A program made the position numbers and the translations under genes. A DNA stretch of 64,000 nucleotides from Hesseltinella vesiculosa. Lineage: Eukaryota; Mucoromycota; Mucoromycetes; Mucorales; Cunninghamellaceae. The notes beneath the pieces are model-generated. The model was given only the letters and a program-made list of their open reading frames with translations, ran no database searches and had not been told where the DNA came from. Every line of letters begins with the position of its first letter. The stretch's first letter is position 1. Shown piece by piece: positions 1 through 13,739 of this stretch. The stretch lies in the NCBI GenBank assembly GCA_002104935.1, contig MCGT01000002.1:62001-126000 (forward strand), read 5' to 3'.

Positions 1-3000
1 CTTTGACATAGGTGTCGCCAAATTTGATGGTGATGTAGTACAGGTTGGTAAGCACCACATATGCCAAGGTGTTGAGTTCTATTGGGTGGTCAAGCATCAT
101 CATGGAGATCCCGGCCGGCGCGGTTGTGGGGGTAAGCGAGCCTCGGGGCCCATTCGTCTTGGCATTGGCCATGGCTGACGCATTAGGTCCTGTGGCCGAG
201 GAGAGAGAGGATGGGGATGAAGACGACGCAGACGAGCCAATGGCTGAAAACGACAGATCGATGCGACGCAACCACGGTAACATGTAGATCAGGACGTCGC
301 GCTGGCTGTTGGGGCTGATGTGCTCAAAGCGTTGGGTCATTTCGGACAGGATATCGTACGTCTCTCCAGGATGGTCGACTGCCAAGCGGGCGGACAGCAG
401 GGTCTGGGTATGCTTGTAGATCGTGGGCAGGCTGCTGAGGATACCAATCTCGTACTCTTTTGCGCATGATTCACCAAAAACGCGTTCTTCAATCACACGC
501 AGTAGCTGCATGGCGGCCTTGCGAATCGATTTTTTTGCATCACCAGCCTTGAAGAGTGCCAGGGAGATGATTTGCTTGACTTGACAGGGGAAGTTTTCTT
601 CGCGGGTCACAATATCCACGATGGCTAAAAAGTAGCCCTGGGTGAATTCCAGCTTGGGGTTGCCTGCATAGCACTGTTCGATCACGTCGTCCAAGATCAA
701 CGGCTGGTCTTGATTGTAAATGAGAACCGCTTCTAGAGCATTCCTATTGTCATATAAAAATGGTACTGAGTGAATATGCTACATTATATAAATATATAGT
801 AAACGTACCTAGCAATCAAGTGATGTTTGGGATCCGGGCTTTCAAAAACAGCGTCAATCCAGCGGAGGACATTCAGCATATCAAATTGGATGACAGCCTG
901 GCGAGCTTTCTTTTGACCCAAGAAGGAATAGGAAGGGCCGCGCTAGATTAAAAAAAAAAAAAAAAAAAAAAAAAAACGTAATTGATTAGCTGAGGCTTCG
1001 GCTAACTTCTCCTCCCCATTCAGATAGACTAGTTCAGGAGCTGGGCTTACACAGAGCATGGCCATGGCATTTAGGGAGGCGGTTTCGAGGGCTTTGCGCT
1101 CCTCTTCCATGAGCTTGGTCATATGGGCACGATCCTTGGCATCCTTGCATTGCTCGAGAACATCACGGATCATGGAAGCGTCGCGTGTGCGGGTGATTTG
1201 TGCATGGGCGCCATAGCCGCACCATTCTTCAAACATCTTGTAAAGGCTGAGTCGGGTTTCAAAGGACATGATGGCAGTCGGGTCGTCCATATCTAGGAGG
1301 GCTTTATAGATATGCTCCACCAGCTGGCAGAGGTATACGCGCAGCTTGTGATATTCCCAGTCCAGCTGTACTTCGGTGTCTGCCAAGAACACTTTGGTTT
1401 CCTTGACAAAGGCCATGATGGCCACGGCCGTCTTTCGGGTTTCTGGCACGTGCTCCTCCAATCGCAGGCAGTGGACGGTCAGCGCGAGGACATGGAGTAG
1501 CGAGGTGCGCAGGCGGTCGTTTTTGCGATTGCGCTTGTTCTGATAGGGTTTCTGGTTTGTGCGATGCTTCCCTTCCTCGAGGATGATGCGCATGTCAGGT
1601 TGCAAGAGATGGATCAAGGTATAGTAGGCGTCGGCATGCAGGTGACCAAGGCCTTGGATGCTGGCCTCGCGAATGGCGCGGTGGTCGCAAGGTAAAAACG
1701 GAAGCACCAAGCGGATAAGGTCGTCAGGAGCTTGGATGTGGTCCAGCACGGCCGAGCCTTTGCGGTCAGACTGGATGCGAAGCGTGGGATAGCGCCGCTG
1801 TTGTTGTTGGTGCGGGAGTGGCGGTGAAGGATTCTGCAGGGAGGGCGGCGAGTTTGATTTTTGAGACGACAGGCTAGACATCATGTCATTCGATGCAGTG
1901 GCACACACAAATGAGAGATACACTTTCCATTGATCGATGAGATCAACGGATACCCAGGTCTTTTGCTGCGAGGCTGCACCCTTTTGGATGCTGAGGGTTC
2001 CGGTGGCGCTCGTCTTGGCGCTCATTTCAATCGAGGAAAGCAGGGCAGGCTGGATTTGCAAGAGTCGTTCACATAGCTGTGCTCGGCACTGGGCTACCGT
2101 GGCTGGAAAATAGCCAAAGATCCGATTGAGGAGGCCCATGAAGCAGGTGTTCCAGATCCATTGATCTGTGGGATCATCGGCAGTGGCAAGTTGCGAAAGC
2201 AAAGGCGAGGTAGTGCGTCGCTGATGTTGCTGTAGCCGTAGCCGGGTCTCGATCGACAGTTTAGCGCCAAAGAGCAAATTTTTATCCTTGTCAAATTGTA
2301 GCAGCTCTTGGGCCAGTTGGCAGTCTTGCATCAGATCCAGCAATCGAGCAAATGGTTGACGTTGCTAAAGGGGGGGGAATAGAAAAACCGATAGATAAGT
2401 ATTGGGATGCGTGAAACAGAGTTTTTTTTTTTCTTCTTCTTTTTTTTTTTTTACCTTATGGGCTTGTGTGTACTGTAGCAATTGGTCGACAAACGCGAGA
2501 GTGAGCGCAGACGGCTTGTTGTTGTTGTTGGATGCGCAAATAATCGTTGTTTCGGTATGGACTTGTTGGAGCAGGCGGGTTTCAAGACGGGCAGCCCAGT
2601 CGACCATTCGCATAGCGATGCGGCGGGTGCAAGGAGACTGGTGGCAGAGGAACATAAGCCCCATGGCTTCGGTATCGACAACCATCTGGAACAGACGTTC
2701 GACATCGGCCTGGACGTCAGCATAGAGATGTGGAGAAGGGTCAGCCAGGACAATTTCGCGGAGAGACGCCAGGTCGACATCCTCGACCCAGATAGCCAGC
2801 AGCTCAACATAGAGATCTAGGACGCCGTCTTTAGTGAAGCTGGAGGTTGTGTCGTCCAAGTGAGCCGTCATACCGTCCCAGAGCGAATCAACCACATCCA
2901 TGACCTTGTCTTCGATGCGCTGGATAAATCGGGCATAGCCCATGACGACTGTTTGGCTGTCGATCTGGCGTGCGATGCGGCGCAATGCAAGGGAGGAGGC

Positions 3001-5853
3001 TTGGACCAGTTCAGGATCAAGGTGAACGGTGTAGCGAGAGAGCATTTCGACGATCTGGGGAAGTGGGATGCCGGCAGGCATGAGGCGAGGCATGGCGTCG
3101 ACCATGGTGCGGAGCAGGTCAAAATAGGGCTGCTTGTCCTTGGCATAGGAGACAGCGAACTGCGAGTACTGGTACACCATTTGGGGTCCGCTGGCGTCGG
3201 GTGTGGTGGAGCTACTTGCGCTGGGTGACACGCTGGAGGAGGAGGAGCTGCCGGGAATGGTCAGAGTGCCGGCGGCTGAGGACGAAATGATGCTGCCGCC
3301 CGGTGCGCCTGGTCCTGAGTTGCCGAGGCTGCCGCTGCCGACAAAGGAACCACCGGCCATGGTGGTAGCCGTTGGTACCACAGAGTTGATCCGGAAATGA
3401 GAATCCCCACTCTGGCCAAACAGTGTCTTGTTGTTGATAAAACTTCCACTGTTGTTCATATGGCTGTTGTTGCTGACGGCGTGGGAAATGAGGCTGGCGC
3501 TAGGGCTGCCGGCCAGGTTACCGTGGACTTGGCTGCTGGTAAACGCACTGACGTTGGTGCTGAGGTTGTGGGGTGGGATGCTGACGACAGTGCCATTGGT
3601 GGAGGAGCTGGCCGTGCGGCTACTGTTGGAGATCATCATGATGGAAGAGGCTGCACTGGTCGAGTTGGTCGTCGGAGGGGCGGTCAGGAGGGCAGATGAC
3701 GACGACGTGCGGATGATATTCTTCTCGTCCAGAACGAGCAGGCGGCCAAAGGAGTGGTCGAGGCCAAGGAGAGATTTCGCCATCACGTCTTCGACTTTTT
3801 CAGACGCTTCGGGCTTGATGCCGCGCATGGGCGCTTTGAGGGCGTCGGCGCTGCATTGATGGAAGAAGGAGGAAAGGCCGGTGAAAGCCATGTCGGTGTC
3901 AACGGGGAATGGCGGGCGTTGGCGGTTGTGTTCCAAGTCGGTCAGGAGCAGTAGAAAGGCGCGGATGGCAATGACGATGCGTTCGGGATTGATGAATTCC
4001 CAGTGGAAGGCGTGGGCGTTGTGGTGATGCTGCTGGTATTGCTGTTGCTGGTGATGCAAGGGAGTTTGTGGGCTGGTATTGGCCGGTGCAGAATTATCAA
4101 TATTTAAGAGGTAGTAAACAATGTCGTTGAGGGCGGTGTCGGTGTCACGCATCAGAGCATAGTAAGTGATCAGGATAAAGTGATCCAGAGGTATATCGGT
4201 AGGGTTGGTTGCGCGGCGAAAGGCGGGGAACAGGGTTTTCACAATGGTGTCCAGCTTTTTAAAGGTAATGGCTGTGCTTTCGGCGCATCGGAAAAGGTAG
4301 GTCCAAGTCAAACGGGAGATGCAGCCCAGCGCCATTAATCGGGTATACTTGTCCTAGTGTCGAGAAGGGGGGTGAGAAGGGTGAAACATAAAGGGTTCGT
4401 TTTTTGGCTGTACCTTGTTGAATTTTTGAAAGCAATTATCCACAAAGGACAGCCAGTGCTGAGCAAAGAACTCCTTTCGGCTGACACAGAGCATGGTGGT
4501 GACCAGAGGGAAGGCGACCATCATGTGTTTTGGTTTGGCCATCATTTGCAGTACTCGGGGGTAAATGGCGTCGACCATCTTGACCCAAGCAGGGAAATTC
4601 ACTTCGGCCACCGCGACCTGGGCCACAGGAAGGAGCAGGTGGACAAATAAGAGGCTATATGCATGCTTGACCTTGATGCCATGCGAGTTTTTGAAGAACT
4701 GAGCGCAGCTTGATAAAAAATCGGCGGTTTCTTCTAGAGCGTCCATTGGGTAGATCTACAGTGAAGCAGAATGTTAGGGTAAAGGCGGGGCATGGAAGGG
4801 TGGCAAATGCTTGCCTGGATCTTGAGGAACCGCATGCTGCGAATCAGCAGTTCCATGTGGGATTGGGCCTCTTTCATGATCGAATGGCTGTTGTATTTTT
4901 CCAGTTCGGCAATGAAGCGGTCGCTGACTGAGGCAAAATGGATATTGGATAATTCGCCTATCAACTCAGCAAACAGGTCCATGCTGGCAGCTCGATTGCG
5001 CGACTGTTTCATGGAATCCCTGAGGCGGTAAAAAGGAGTGAGTGTCGGTAGGAGGGGACAGGAGGCATACGTACGGGTTAGCTTTCTTGAGCTGGTTGAA
5101 GACGATTTCTTCCAAGTTTTCGCCGAGTTCCTGAGGCAGGGCAGCTGGTGTCAATTGGCGGACAATGGCAATCAAGGTACGACATAAAATATACACCGAG
5201 GCGAGCTTCGCTCATGAAAGAAAGGATGGATAAGTGACTTTTTTTTTTTGCTTTTTCTTTTCGGCAACGGTACCGATTGTCGTTCTTTCAGAATGGCTTG
5301 TACTTCCTTGGCACGTGACAATGGAGCAGCCTCGCTGTTCAAAGGATAAAAAGGGGTAATGAAGAGGAGCCCAAGGAATGGTGACTTTTTTTGTTTTACC
5401 TCATTCGTTTCACCAAGTCAGAATCCAGATATTCGGTTTTTTTCTTGCGCCAACGCATGACTGCATCAATGACTGGTTTTTGTTGATTGGTGGCTACTTT
5501 GGCAAGAGACAAGGTCAATTTATCAAAGGTTGGGTCGGCACCTTCGCCTAACAGTAACGAGAGATCGATGTCGACTTCCTAAATTAAAGCAGCAGCATGT
5601 GAGTTTCGATACAGAAAAAAAAAAAAAGAAAAAAAATTACCACACCGGTGTTCAGGACCAAGGTCATTTTGCTGTCGGCTAATTTTTCAAACTGTTCAAA
5701 TACCACGCGGAATGCATAGTCAGAACTGAGCATCGATTGCATGGATGGGGCAGGGCTTTCGGTTGGTTTTTGGGATTGGCCGGATTGATCAGGGTGGCTA
5801 TATTTTTGAGAAGCATTGGGCCCGGAATAAAACGACAATCGAGCGAGAGGCAT
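1..5853 (-). CDS. TAO3: Furry/Tao3/Mor2 cell-morphogenesis scaffold (C-terminus beyond window)
   Basis: Large HEAT/ARM-like scaffold of the Furry family, which in fungi works with NDR-type kinases (RAM/MOR pathway) in polarised growth. I read exons at about 5641-5853 (start, MPLARLSFYSG), 5400-5578, 5270-5334, 5072-5213, 4815-5020, 4412-4754, 2455-4352, 978-2364, 809-942 and 1-743, roughly 1770 codons of a protein usually above 2000 aa. Family marks are the N-terminal block SDYAFRVVFEQFEKLAD followed by KPVIDAVMRWRKKK and then a CRTLIAIVRQLTP segment. A low-complexity Ser/Thr/Asn/Gly insert lies in the middle (about 3200-3700). The first exon at the left edge is still open (ends ..TIKFGDTYVK), so the 3' part is missing. 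Introns carry long T-runs on the coding strand. Family assignment is confident; exact junctions in the 5' half are less so. Confidence 0.88.
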
Positions 5854-6867
5854 GGTGTGTTTGGGTGATGTGCGAAGAGGTAGAATGTTGCAATGTAGAA
5901 TGCAAGCAAATAAATGGGAACAGAGGAATGTTGGTTTGCTATTTTCAAATCAGGCAATACAAATGAACGTTAATAAGACAGGTACCCATATAAGAAAACA
6001 ATATATAGGATGGGGGACAGCTTCGCTTTTACCTTGACGAAAGACCGGAATGCCTGAACTGGGGGATTCAAAATGGACAAGACCAAGACGTCGCTGCAGC
6101 AATTGATTAAAAAAGGGAAGGTTGTGGAATAAAAGAAGAAAAAAAAGAAAAAAAAATAGGCAAGGAAACAAGGAAATGCCTTTTTAAAAATAAAGTATTA
6201 AACTATAACTATTCACAATGGCCAATGCAACAAGACAGACAAGAAGGGAAAAAGGAAAAGAAGAGCAGGAAAAAAAAAAAAGAAAAAAGGGGGGGGTGAC
6301 GTCGGACTTGTAAAAATCTGATTTCGCCTGGAGAGGTTGGATAGGCTGGGTAGGCTGGAATATGGAATGATAGGGTCGTTCTAACTACGTTTTGAGAAAG
6401 AAAGCAACAGGCAAAACAATGGCAAATTGTTAAAGTGGCTGCCCCCAGAACTCTCAGACAAGAATTAGAAGGAACGTCCGATTTCGAGACATCAAGTTGG
6501 GCTATGCTACAACACCAGCTCCTGTGCTTCTAAACATACTTAAATCACAACGGTCCAAGCTCTATACACCCCATACGCAACACCACAACGCCTTTGTATC
6601 TAACCTACCCAACACACAACACTTCAAGTGTTTATTCTGATGCGTTGAAACCAACAGCGCAAGTGTTTACAACCATGCCAAAACCTCCGCCAACAGCTCC
6701 ACTGCTCCTAAACATGCCTAAAGCACAACGATCCCAGTTCTATACACTACGTGGCCAAGGGTCTAACAAACAACTCAAGCAGAATAAGCAGCAGCTAATG
6801 CAACGGTTTCTGATAGAACCAATTTAATTAGGATAGATCTTCACATCAATATAAACCAAAACTCAAT
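5854..6867. other. intergenic; presumed Fry promoter, with an imperfect 57-bp duplication
   Basis: No convincing gene. A/T-rich with poly-A tracts. Two imperfect copies of one segment lie at about 6513-6569 and 6691-6747 (about 80 % identical by eye). In matching frames both would read a Pro/Leu-rich peptide of the type LLNxxKxQRSxxYT, so this may be a relic of a short coding repeat. The 77-aa plus-strand ORF at 6594-6827 contains the second copy but shows nothing recognisable. Confidence 0.5.
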
Positions 6868-7110
6868 TCTCACCGATTTTTCGTTTTTTTTTTTTAGTGT
6901 GGAATCCGAGGCGTCTAAGCGAAACTGAGCAAATATTGGCTGCGCAACCTTCACCAATCGTCTTGATTTTTTCGGTATCGTCATCGTTCAGGCATTTACG
7001 CATTCGCTCAAATTTCGCATCGATCTAACAACTCGAAAGTGCAGTGCAGCGTCAGTTTTTTTTTTTTTTTTTTTTTTTTTTTCAAACGAAAAAAAAATGG
7101 GATTGCCATG
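6868..7110 (+). repeat. dispersed repeat, copy A
   Basis: Shares an ordered series of blocks with copies at about 15745-15990 and 53395-53720: CCGATTTTTC plus T-run, then AAGCGAAACTGAGCAAA, TTGGCTG, CAACCTTCACCAATC, GATTTTTTC, and GCATTCGCTCAAA(T)TTC. It ends in a T-run and an AAAAAAAATG block. No ORF was found. It could be a non-autonomous transposon relic or a conserved non-coding repeat; identity is unknown. Confidence 0.6.
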
Positions 7111-7578
7111 CCTTCCCGCGCAACAATCTGACTTGGAAAAAATGGCCGCCTGAGATGGATGAGCTTTTACGTATTGAAAAGAAGAAAACGATAGAAGTCA
7201 CTTTTGATGACATTTGAAAATTTAGTTGGCGTCAACATGGGAGAAGGCTCCATGATCATAGGCTCTTTTGGAGATAAAAAAAAAGAAAGGCAGGGAAAAA
7301 AAAAGAGAAAAGGGGAGAGGTGCGGTGACCCAAAAAAAGAGACTTGCTTTATGGAAAAAAACGAGGTTCATCACTGTTCAATCAGCAAAAAGGGGAAGGG
7401 CGACTCTTGCCACTTTGCGGCTTCTCCATTTACCCATAGGCTGATCATTAGGACACTCACCCACAAAAAAAAAAAATAAAAATAATAGAAAAAAGTACAA
7501 ATTTTGTAACCATCGAAATTTTCCAGGTCAGGAAGCTGAATGTGGGAATCAATTTTTTTTTTCTTCCTTTTTGCAGCC
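7111..7578. other. intergenic, purine-rich, 5' region of the HD-domain gene
   Basis: A/G-rich stretch (many AAAGA tracts at 7270-7350) with no supported gene; presumed promoter and 5' UTR of the gene starting at 7579. Confidence 0.4.
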
Positions 7579-8365
7579 ATGAGCAACATCTTACGTTTTT
7601 TGCATACCATTGAAAACCTGAAAGTAAAGCCGACATTGCCAACCATTTGCTTTAAAAAGTTGCTAACACTTCATGCTAGCGTACCAAACGAACAGGGTGG
7701 TTAGATAATGGCATCAAACAGCCTGAATCCATCGCTGATCATATGCATCGCATGAGCATCATGGCCATGTTGATTGACGATCCCAAGCTCAATCGCGACA
7801 AGTAAAGTTTCATTTCAGCGCGTGCACCCATATTTTTTTATTTTTTATTACTAATCTTGTTCATTTTTATTAGGTGCATCAAAATGGCCATGGTGCACGA
7901 CCTTGGGGAAGCGATCGTGGGTGATATCACGCCTCATGCCGGGGTCAGTAAAGAAGATAAATTCAAAATGGAAGAGGTGAGTTTTTTTTTTGCCCTGTGC
8001 CACGACCAGGGGACTTGACTCCGTGATTTTTAGAACGCCATGGCACAGTTCAAAGAATGGCTGGGTGACACTGAGGCAGCAAATGAAATTGTCTCATTAT
8101 GGCATGAATACGAGCAAGCCCAAACGCCAGAGGCGTTGCTGGTCAAGGACCTTGATAAGTTTGAGATGATTGTCCAAGCTCTCGAATACGAAAAATGTAA
8201 GAACACAAGTTACACACCGCTAAGCAGCTGACAACCTCTCTCGCAGCGGATGCCAAGACGCTCCAATCTTTTTTCGACTCCACCCAAGGCAAATTCAAGC
8301 ACCCTATTGTCAAGCAATGGGCTGAAGCACTGTATCAAGAACGAACCGCGCACCAATCGAAATAA
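7579..8365 (+). CDS. HDDC2: HD-domain 5'-deoxynucleotidase (HDDC2/YfbR type)
   Basis: Metal-dependent HD phosphohydrolase; family members (bacterial YfbR, human HDDC2, yeast Ygk1) dephosphorylate deoxynucleoside 5'-monophosphates. Exons read as 7579-7623, 7680-7801, 7874-7976, 8034-8196 and 8247-8365, all joining in frame, giving about 183 aa, near the usual length. The order of motifs is RTGWLDNGI, then the first metal ligand in [12 protein letters not shown], then the diagnostic HD pair in [13 protein letters not shown], and a late Asp in [10 protein letters not shown]. The start was chosen as the only ATG in frame with [11 protein letters not shown], the usual N-terminal helix. It converges on RLI1, with 171 bp between the stop codons. 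Cytosolic housekeeping role inferred. Confidence 0.88.
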
Positions 8366-8536
8366 GACGGCTTGTATCGATAAAAAAACAAACGCAACAT
8401 CGAGACGAGGGTTTTTAACATTTACAAAAAAACGAGCATTTTATATTTAATTCGAGGATGGATATGATTACCTTTCTGCTTTTTTAAATAAAAATAGAAA
8501 GAAAAGAGACTGGGACAATGAGGGAGAACAATGCGT

Positions 8537-10649
8537 CTAGGATTCGATGAAAAAGTAGTTGCCGCTGAGCTTCTGTTCTTGATCCATTTGAGAATCCAGC
8601 TTGTTAATTCTTGGTCTGCTGTTAGTGGGATCACGGCGGAAGGTGACCTGCAAAGAAGCCAGGAACTTGTTCATACCAGTCAACAGGGATTGAGGAGTGT
8701 TGGCCTTGGCATCGACAGAAGGAATACCTTCGTAAACCACGACACGATCGGCAAGATAGGTGGACACTAAAAAACTCGGATTAGCCTTCTTCCCTCGTCC
8801 TCTCTGCTCCTTCGGACTTACTGATGAAATCGTGCTCGACAATAAAGGCTGTGCGCTTAAAGTGGACAATGAAACGCTTGATGACCTTGGCAGCAATAAT
8901 ACGTTGCTCAGAGTCGAGGTAGGCAGAGGGTTCATCGATCAAGTAGATATCGGCAGGTTGGCCCAAGGCAAGGACGATGGCCACACGTTGCAATTCACCA
9001 CCAGACAAGTGAGTGACTTCTTGGTCGATGATGTTGTCGATGTTCAAAGGCTTCATGACGTCGGTGTTGAATTGAGGGTTGAGGAAGGCAGCCTTGATCT
9101 TCTTGATGAACAGCATACGGACAGTACCCTTGAACTTGGGAGAGATCTTTTGCGGCTTGTAAGACACGTTGAGGGCAGGCACTTGTTGGTCGCCATCAGC
9201 CTTCATCAGACCAGCCAAGAGACGGATAAAGGTGGTCTTGCCCGTACCGTTTTGACCCAAGAGCACGACGATTTCTGAGTCTGTGAATTCACCAGCGTCC
9301 ACGGTCAGCTTGAAGTCGCCCATGGTCTTGACCATGCTGGGGTAAGAGTAGTTGCGGTGCTTGGCAACCACTTCTTCTTCGGCCACTTCACCGATGCGGA
9401 AGGTCAAAGCTTCTTCACGGAAACGCAAGTTTTCGGTACGGATGTTACCGTCCAAGAAGATATTGATACCATCACGCACAGAAGCAGGCAACGTCACTAC
9501 ACCGTACACAGAGGGCATACCATATAAAATACAAACGTAGTCGGAGAGATAATCCAATACCGACAAATCGTGCTCGACCACCACCACATACCTATCGGAT
9601 CTGCATCAGCCAATCGAGCTCTTTTTTTTTTTTCTGTCCACACTTACGTGTCCGAGCTCAACAAAGAGCGTACGACTTGAGCAGCATTCAAACGTTGCTT
9701 GACATCCAAATACGACGAAGGTTCGTCAAACATGTAAACATTGGCCTTTTGCACAGCCACAATAGCAATCGCAAAACGTTGCAATTCACCACCAGACAAC
9801 TTGTCGACGTCACGGTTCAGCACATCACGAAGGTCCAAGTTATCCAAGATGTAATCCAGGTTGTCGCGTTCCAATTTGTCTTCAAGCAAAGCACCCACGG
9901 TGCCGCTGATGACCTTGGGAATATGATCGACGTATTGAGGTTTGATGATGGCCTACCGAAAAAAAAATGAGTGCTCATCCATTTTTTTTTCCTCTGCTTA
10001 CCTTCAAGTTGTCTTCCAAGATCTTTGTAAAGTAGTTTTGCAGTTCAGAGCCGCGGAAGTATTTCAGTAATTCTTCCCAGTCAGGGGGATTGTCGAAACG
10101 GCCCAAGTTAGGCTTCATTTTGCCAGAGAGGATCTTGAGAGCTGTGGATTTACCAATACCGTTCGTGCCCACAAGACCCAGAACCTGGCCAGGACGAGGC
10201 ATGGGCAAACGGTGAAGCTTGAAGGAGTTGGCCGAGTAACGATGGGTCACTTCGGATTCCAAGTTGGTAGGCAAGTTGATGATGTGGATGGCGCCAAAGG
10301 GACATTTCTTCACACAGATACCACAACCGATACACAACTCTTCCGAGATGAAGGCGATCTTTGATGTAGGTTCGACTTCGATACAGAATTTACCTGAAAA
10401 AAAAATAAAACGTAGAATATGACGTCAGAAGGGTGTCGACTATAAAAAGGTGTTTGTCTGACTTACCCATGCGGTTAACAGGGCAAGATCGTTTACTAGA
10501 AAGTCAAAAAAACAAATCAGTATAAATTCAGGGAACACAGGAGATGGTTGGATGGCTATTTTTTTCATGGCCTACCATTCTTGTCTGCACTTCTTGGGTT
10601 TACACTTGTCAGAACTGACAATGGCAATACGGGTCAACTTGTCACTCAT
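8537..10649 (-). CDS. RLI1: ABCE1/Rli1 ribosome-recycling ATPase
   Basis: Essential Fe-S twin-ATPase that splits ribosomes after termination and helps 40S/60S export and initiation. From the start at 10649 it shows the first 4Fe-4S ligand set ([10 protein letters not shown], then KRSCPV), the second ferredoxin-like motif [16 protein letters not shown], nucleotide-binding domain 1 with Walker [10 protein letters not shown] and signature LSGGELQR, a hinge, then domain 2 with Walker [18 protein letters not shown] and Walker [13 protein letters not shown]. The C-terminus is ..[10 protein letters not shown]. Five introns are visible, near 10500-10575, 10394-10485, 9955-10001, 9590-9650 and 8768-8822. 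Length and order are those of the family. Antisense ORFs over this gene are shadows. Confidence 0.96.
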
Positions 10650-11163
10650 GGTAATTCGTCAAAGAAAAAGGGGGAGTGGGGATGACAATATAAGCTGAAG
10701 AGAAACAAAAAAAAAAAAAAAAAAAGGGAAAGGCAAGCAAAATAAAAAAAAATACAAAGTCCGGCCGAGTCCAAGAAAAGCCACCAACATGTCGCAGTGT
10801 GCATGAATTGGCTTCCCATGGAATGAAACCTGACAAAAAATGGCGAAGAATACCAATTGTGCACATGGCAGCCATAAAGATCCTTCCCACTGAGCCGGTT
10901 GAAGATGAACAGGAAGGACTGGTTTCTTGAACCTCTTAAAAAAAAGAGACTGCGGAACTTGACCACGTCTGGCTCCGTTGTCGTATTTAAAAAGAGACCG
11001 AGGTGTCTGCCATCGCTACAGAAATAGAGAATCCACCAACAGTATGCAAGAGTGCAACGGACTGAAAATAATACGGGGAGACGCGCAAGAGGTACAGTAC
11101 GACAATAAAAGTCTGCGACGGAGATTGAGTGTAAGAGTTTATTAAAAGTACATGCAATGAAGG
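10650..11163. other. intergenic between RLI1 start and BSD2 end
   Basis: Presumed RLI1 promoter plus BSD2 3' UTR. It contains an 18-19-base A-run near 10708-10726 and no supported gene; overlapping minus-strand ORFs here are Phe-rich translations of A-runs. Confidence 0.4.
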
Positions 11164-12325
11164 CTAGACCAAGTTGTCAGCTGAGGGTTGGGCAGGCTCC
11201 TGAGAGATAATGGCTTCCATCTTCTTTGTCCTTGCGTAATCGGCTACGGCTCGAATAATCAAGAACCAGCCAATCACCATCATGACATACGACAGGATAT
11301 CGGCATCCATCTGCTCTTCCTCGGTGGTCTGGCCAGAGTTGCTATTTGAGCTGTCGTCATCGCCCCAATCACTATCATCCATCACTAACGATTCCCCTGG
11401 ATACCCACACACACACACACACACACACAAAATAAGTCGCATGAGTAGTGGTATCGCTGGCTTGGCATGCGGACTTACGACTGCGAATATAAAACCCAGT
11501 TTGCACCAAAGAGATGCCCAACCCTGCCAAGGATCCATTCTGGAAAAAAAAGAAGGGGTCAAGTTTCCTCGTGTAACCTCGTTCTAAAAAGGGCAATGTT
11601 CGTCTTACCTTGGCGGCATGGCTTGTATGTAATAAATAGGTTAACATGAAGCCAACAAATTGGAAACTGCTAGAAACCAGTAGGTTCCAAGCGAATGCCA
11701 AGACCGAGCCAACAGGCAAACCTTCAACAAGCACAACGTCACCCATTCCCAAAGGAGCAATCACAGTCGTTTGCCAATAGGGAGGAGTAGCATCTTGCAT
11801 GGCCACATCGTACGACTAGAAAGATGCGGTGTGAGCGTCTAGGCTCTCTATCAATGTCTCTAAATGACTTACAGGAGGGGTTTCATCGACTTTGGCACTT
11901 TCCGATTCGGGTTTTGCTGACATGTTGGAGAAGACGCCATCATTGGTAGGAACGGGCAAGACGGCTGGTCGATTGGACTGTGATGTCTGCCTTGGTAAGA
12001 TGGGAGAAGGAGGTGTGGCGGCGGAGGAGGAAGGTTGGTAAAGTAAATGCTGCTGTTCGTTGCTATCGTCATTGTCCAATTCATCAAAGTCTTCACCAAA
12101 GGTATCTACGAGCTCATCTCGTTGCTGTTGCTGTCGCTGTAATGGAATAGAAAGGGTAGAGGACTGTCGTGATGGGCTATGGGGTCTAGGTGAGGTGGGT
12201 GGTTGTGGAGAAGGGTCGTCTGTGGTGGAAAGCTAATTATTTCCGGTTATAAAAGAAAATGAGTCTCTTTGGTCTTCTTGTAGTGATAACCAACACCAAT
12301 GACTTACCTGTTGGTATCTAGGCAT
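11164..12325 (-). CDS. BSD2: BSD2/NDFIP-family ubiquitin-ligase adaptor membrane protein
   Basis: Golgi/endosomal three-span membrane adaptor that recruits Rsp5/NEDD4 ligases to membrane cargo, such as metal transporters in yeast. Exon 1 is tiny (MPRYQQ, start 12325); it is followed by a Ser/Pro/Gln-rich exon, then VFSNMSAKPE, two PPxY-type ligase-binding motifs (PPSYDVAMQDATPPYW), the VFVEGLPVGS-like block VLVEGLPVGSVLAF, and hydrophobic segments including FQFVGFMLTYLLHTSHAAK, GLGISLVQTGFYI and LSYVMMVIGWFLIIRAVADYA. An acidic DDSDWGDDDSS linker precedes the last segment. Four short introns; one contains a (CA)n run at about 11406-11430. The start lies 160 bp from the divergent phosphatase gene, so the two probably share a promoter. 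Confidence 0.9.
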
Positions 12326-12485
12326 CGTAAGCAGTAATGAATTAAAACTGGTGAAAAGAAATAATGGAAAGAAAAAGAAAAAAAAGAAACCAGCTCTTGG
12401 CTGCCGCTCTTTTTTTTTTTTTTTTTGTTACAATTACCCGAGATCTCTTTTCTGCAAACACGCAACAACCAGCAACTTTTATTTA

Positions 12486-13389
<904 letters not shown>

Positions 13390-13739
13390 ACCCGTTGTTA
13401 TTCCCTTCTCTCTCCCCATTCTGTACATATAAAGTTTTTTTTTGTTGGTTTGATCATTTTTACCTGGGATTTCTTGCTGCTTTCCTATTAGGCTCGATTT
13501 GGAACTGCTTGGACGTGTCTCCTTGTTTCCTTTCTGGGCCAAAATGGATGCTTGACGAGTCGTTATTCCTTCCTGCATGATTTTACGGTTAATCTAATGG
13601 CTTTGTGGCAACCATTTATCCAACACTTCCGATAAAATTCGCCCATAATGCGCGACTTGCTTTGTAAAAAAAATAAAAGAAAAGTTATAAACGGTTGGGT
13701 GCACTTCCTGAGATTCACCTTCCAAGCTTCGACGCTTTT
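13390..13739. other. phosphatase 3' region and unassigned sequence
   Basis: Contains a minus-strand terminal-exon-like stretch (QVAHYGRILSEVLDKW.., stop at 13594, with an acceptor before it), but no partner exons could be found. I leave it unassigned. Confidence 0.3.

Noticed and set aside
8760..9278. 172-aa plus-strand ORF
   Set aside because: Antisense shadow of the strongly conserved RLI1 coding sequence.
11406..11430. (CA)n tract as a possible functional site
   Set aside because: Simple microsatellite inside a BSD2 intron; a similar one lies in the FHA gene intron at about 61380.
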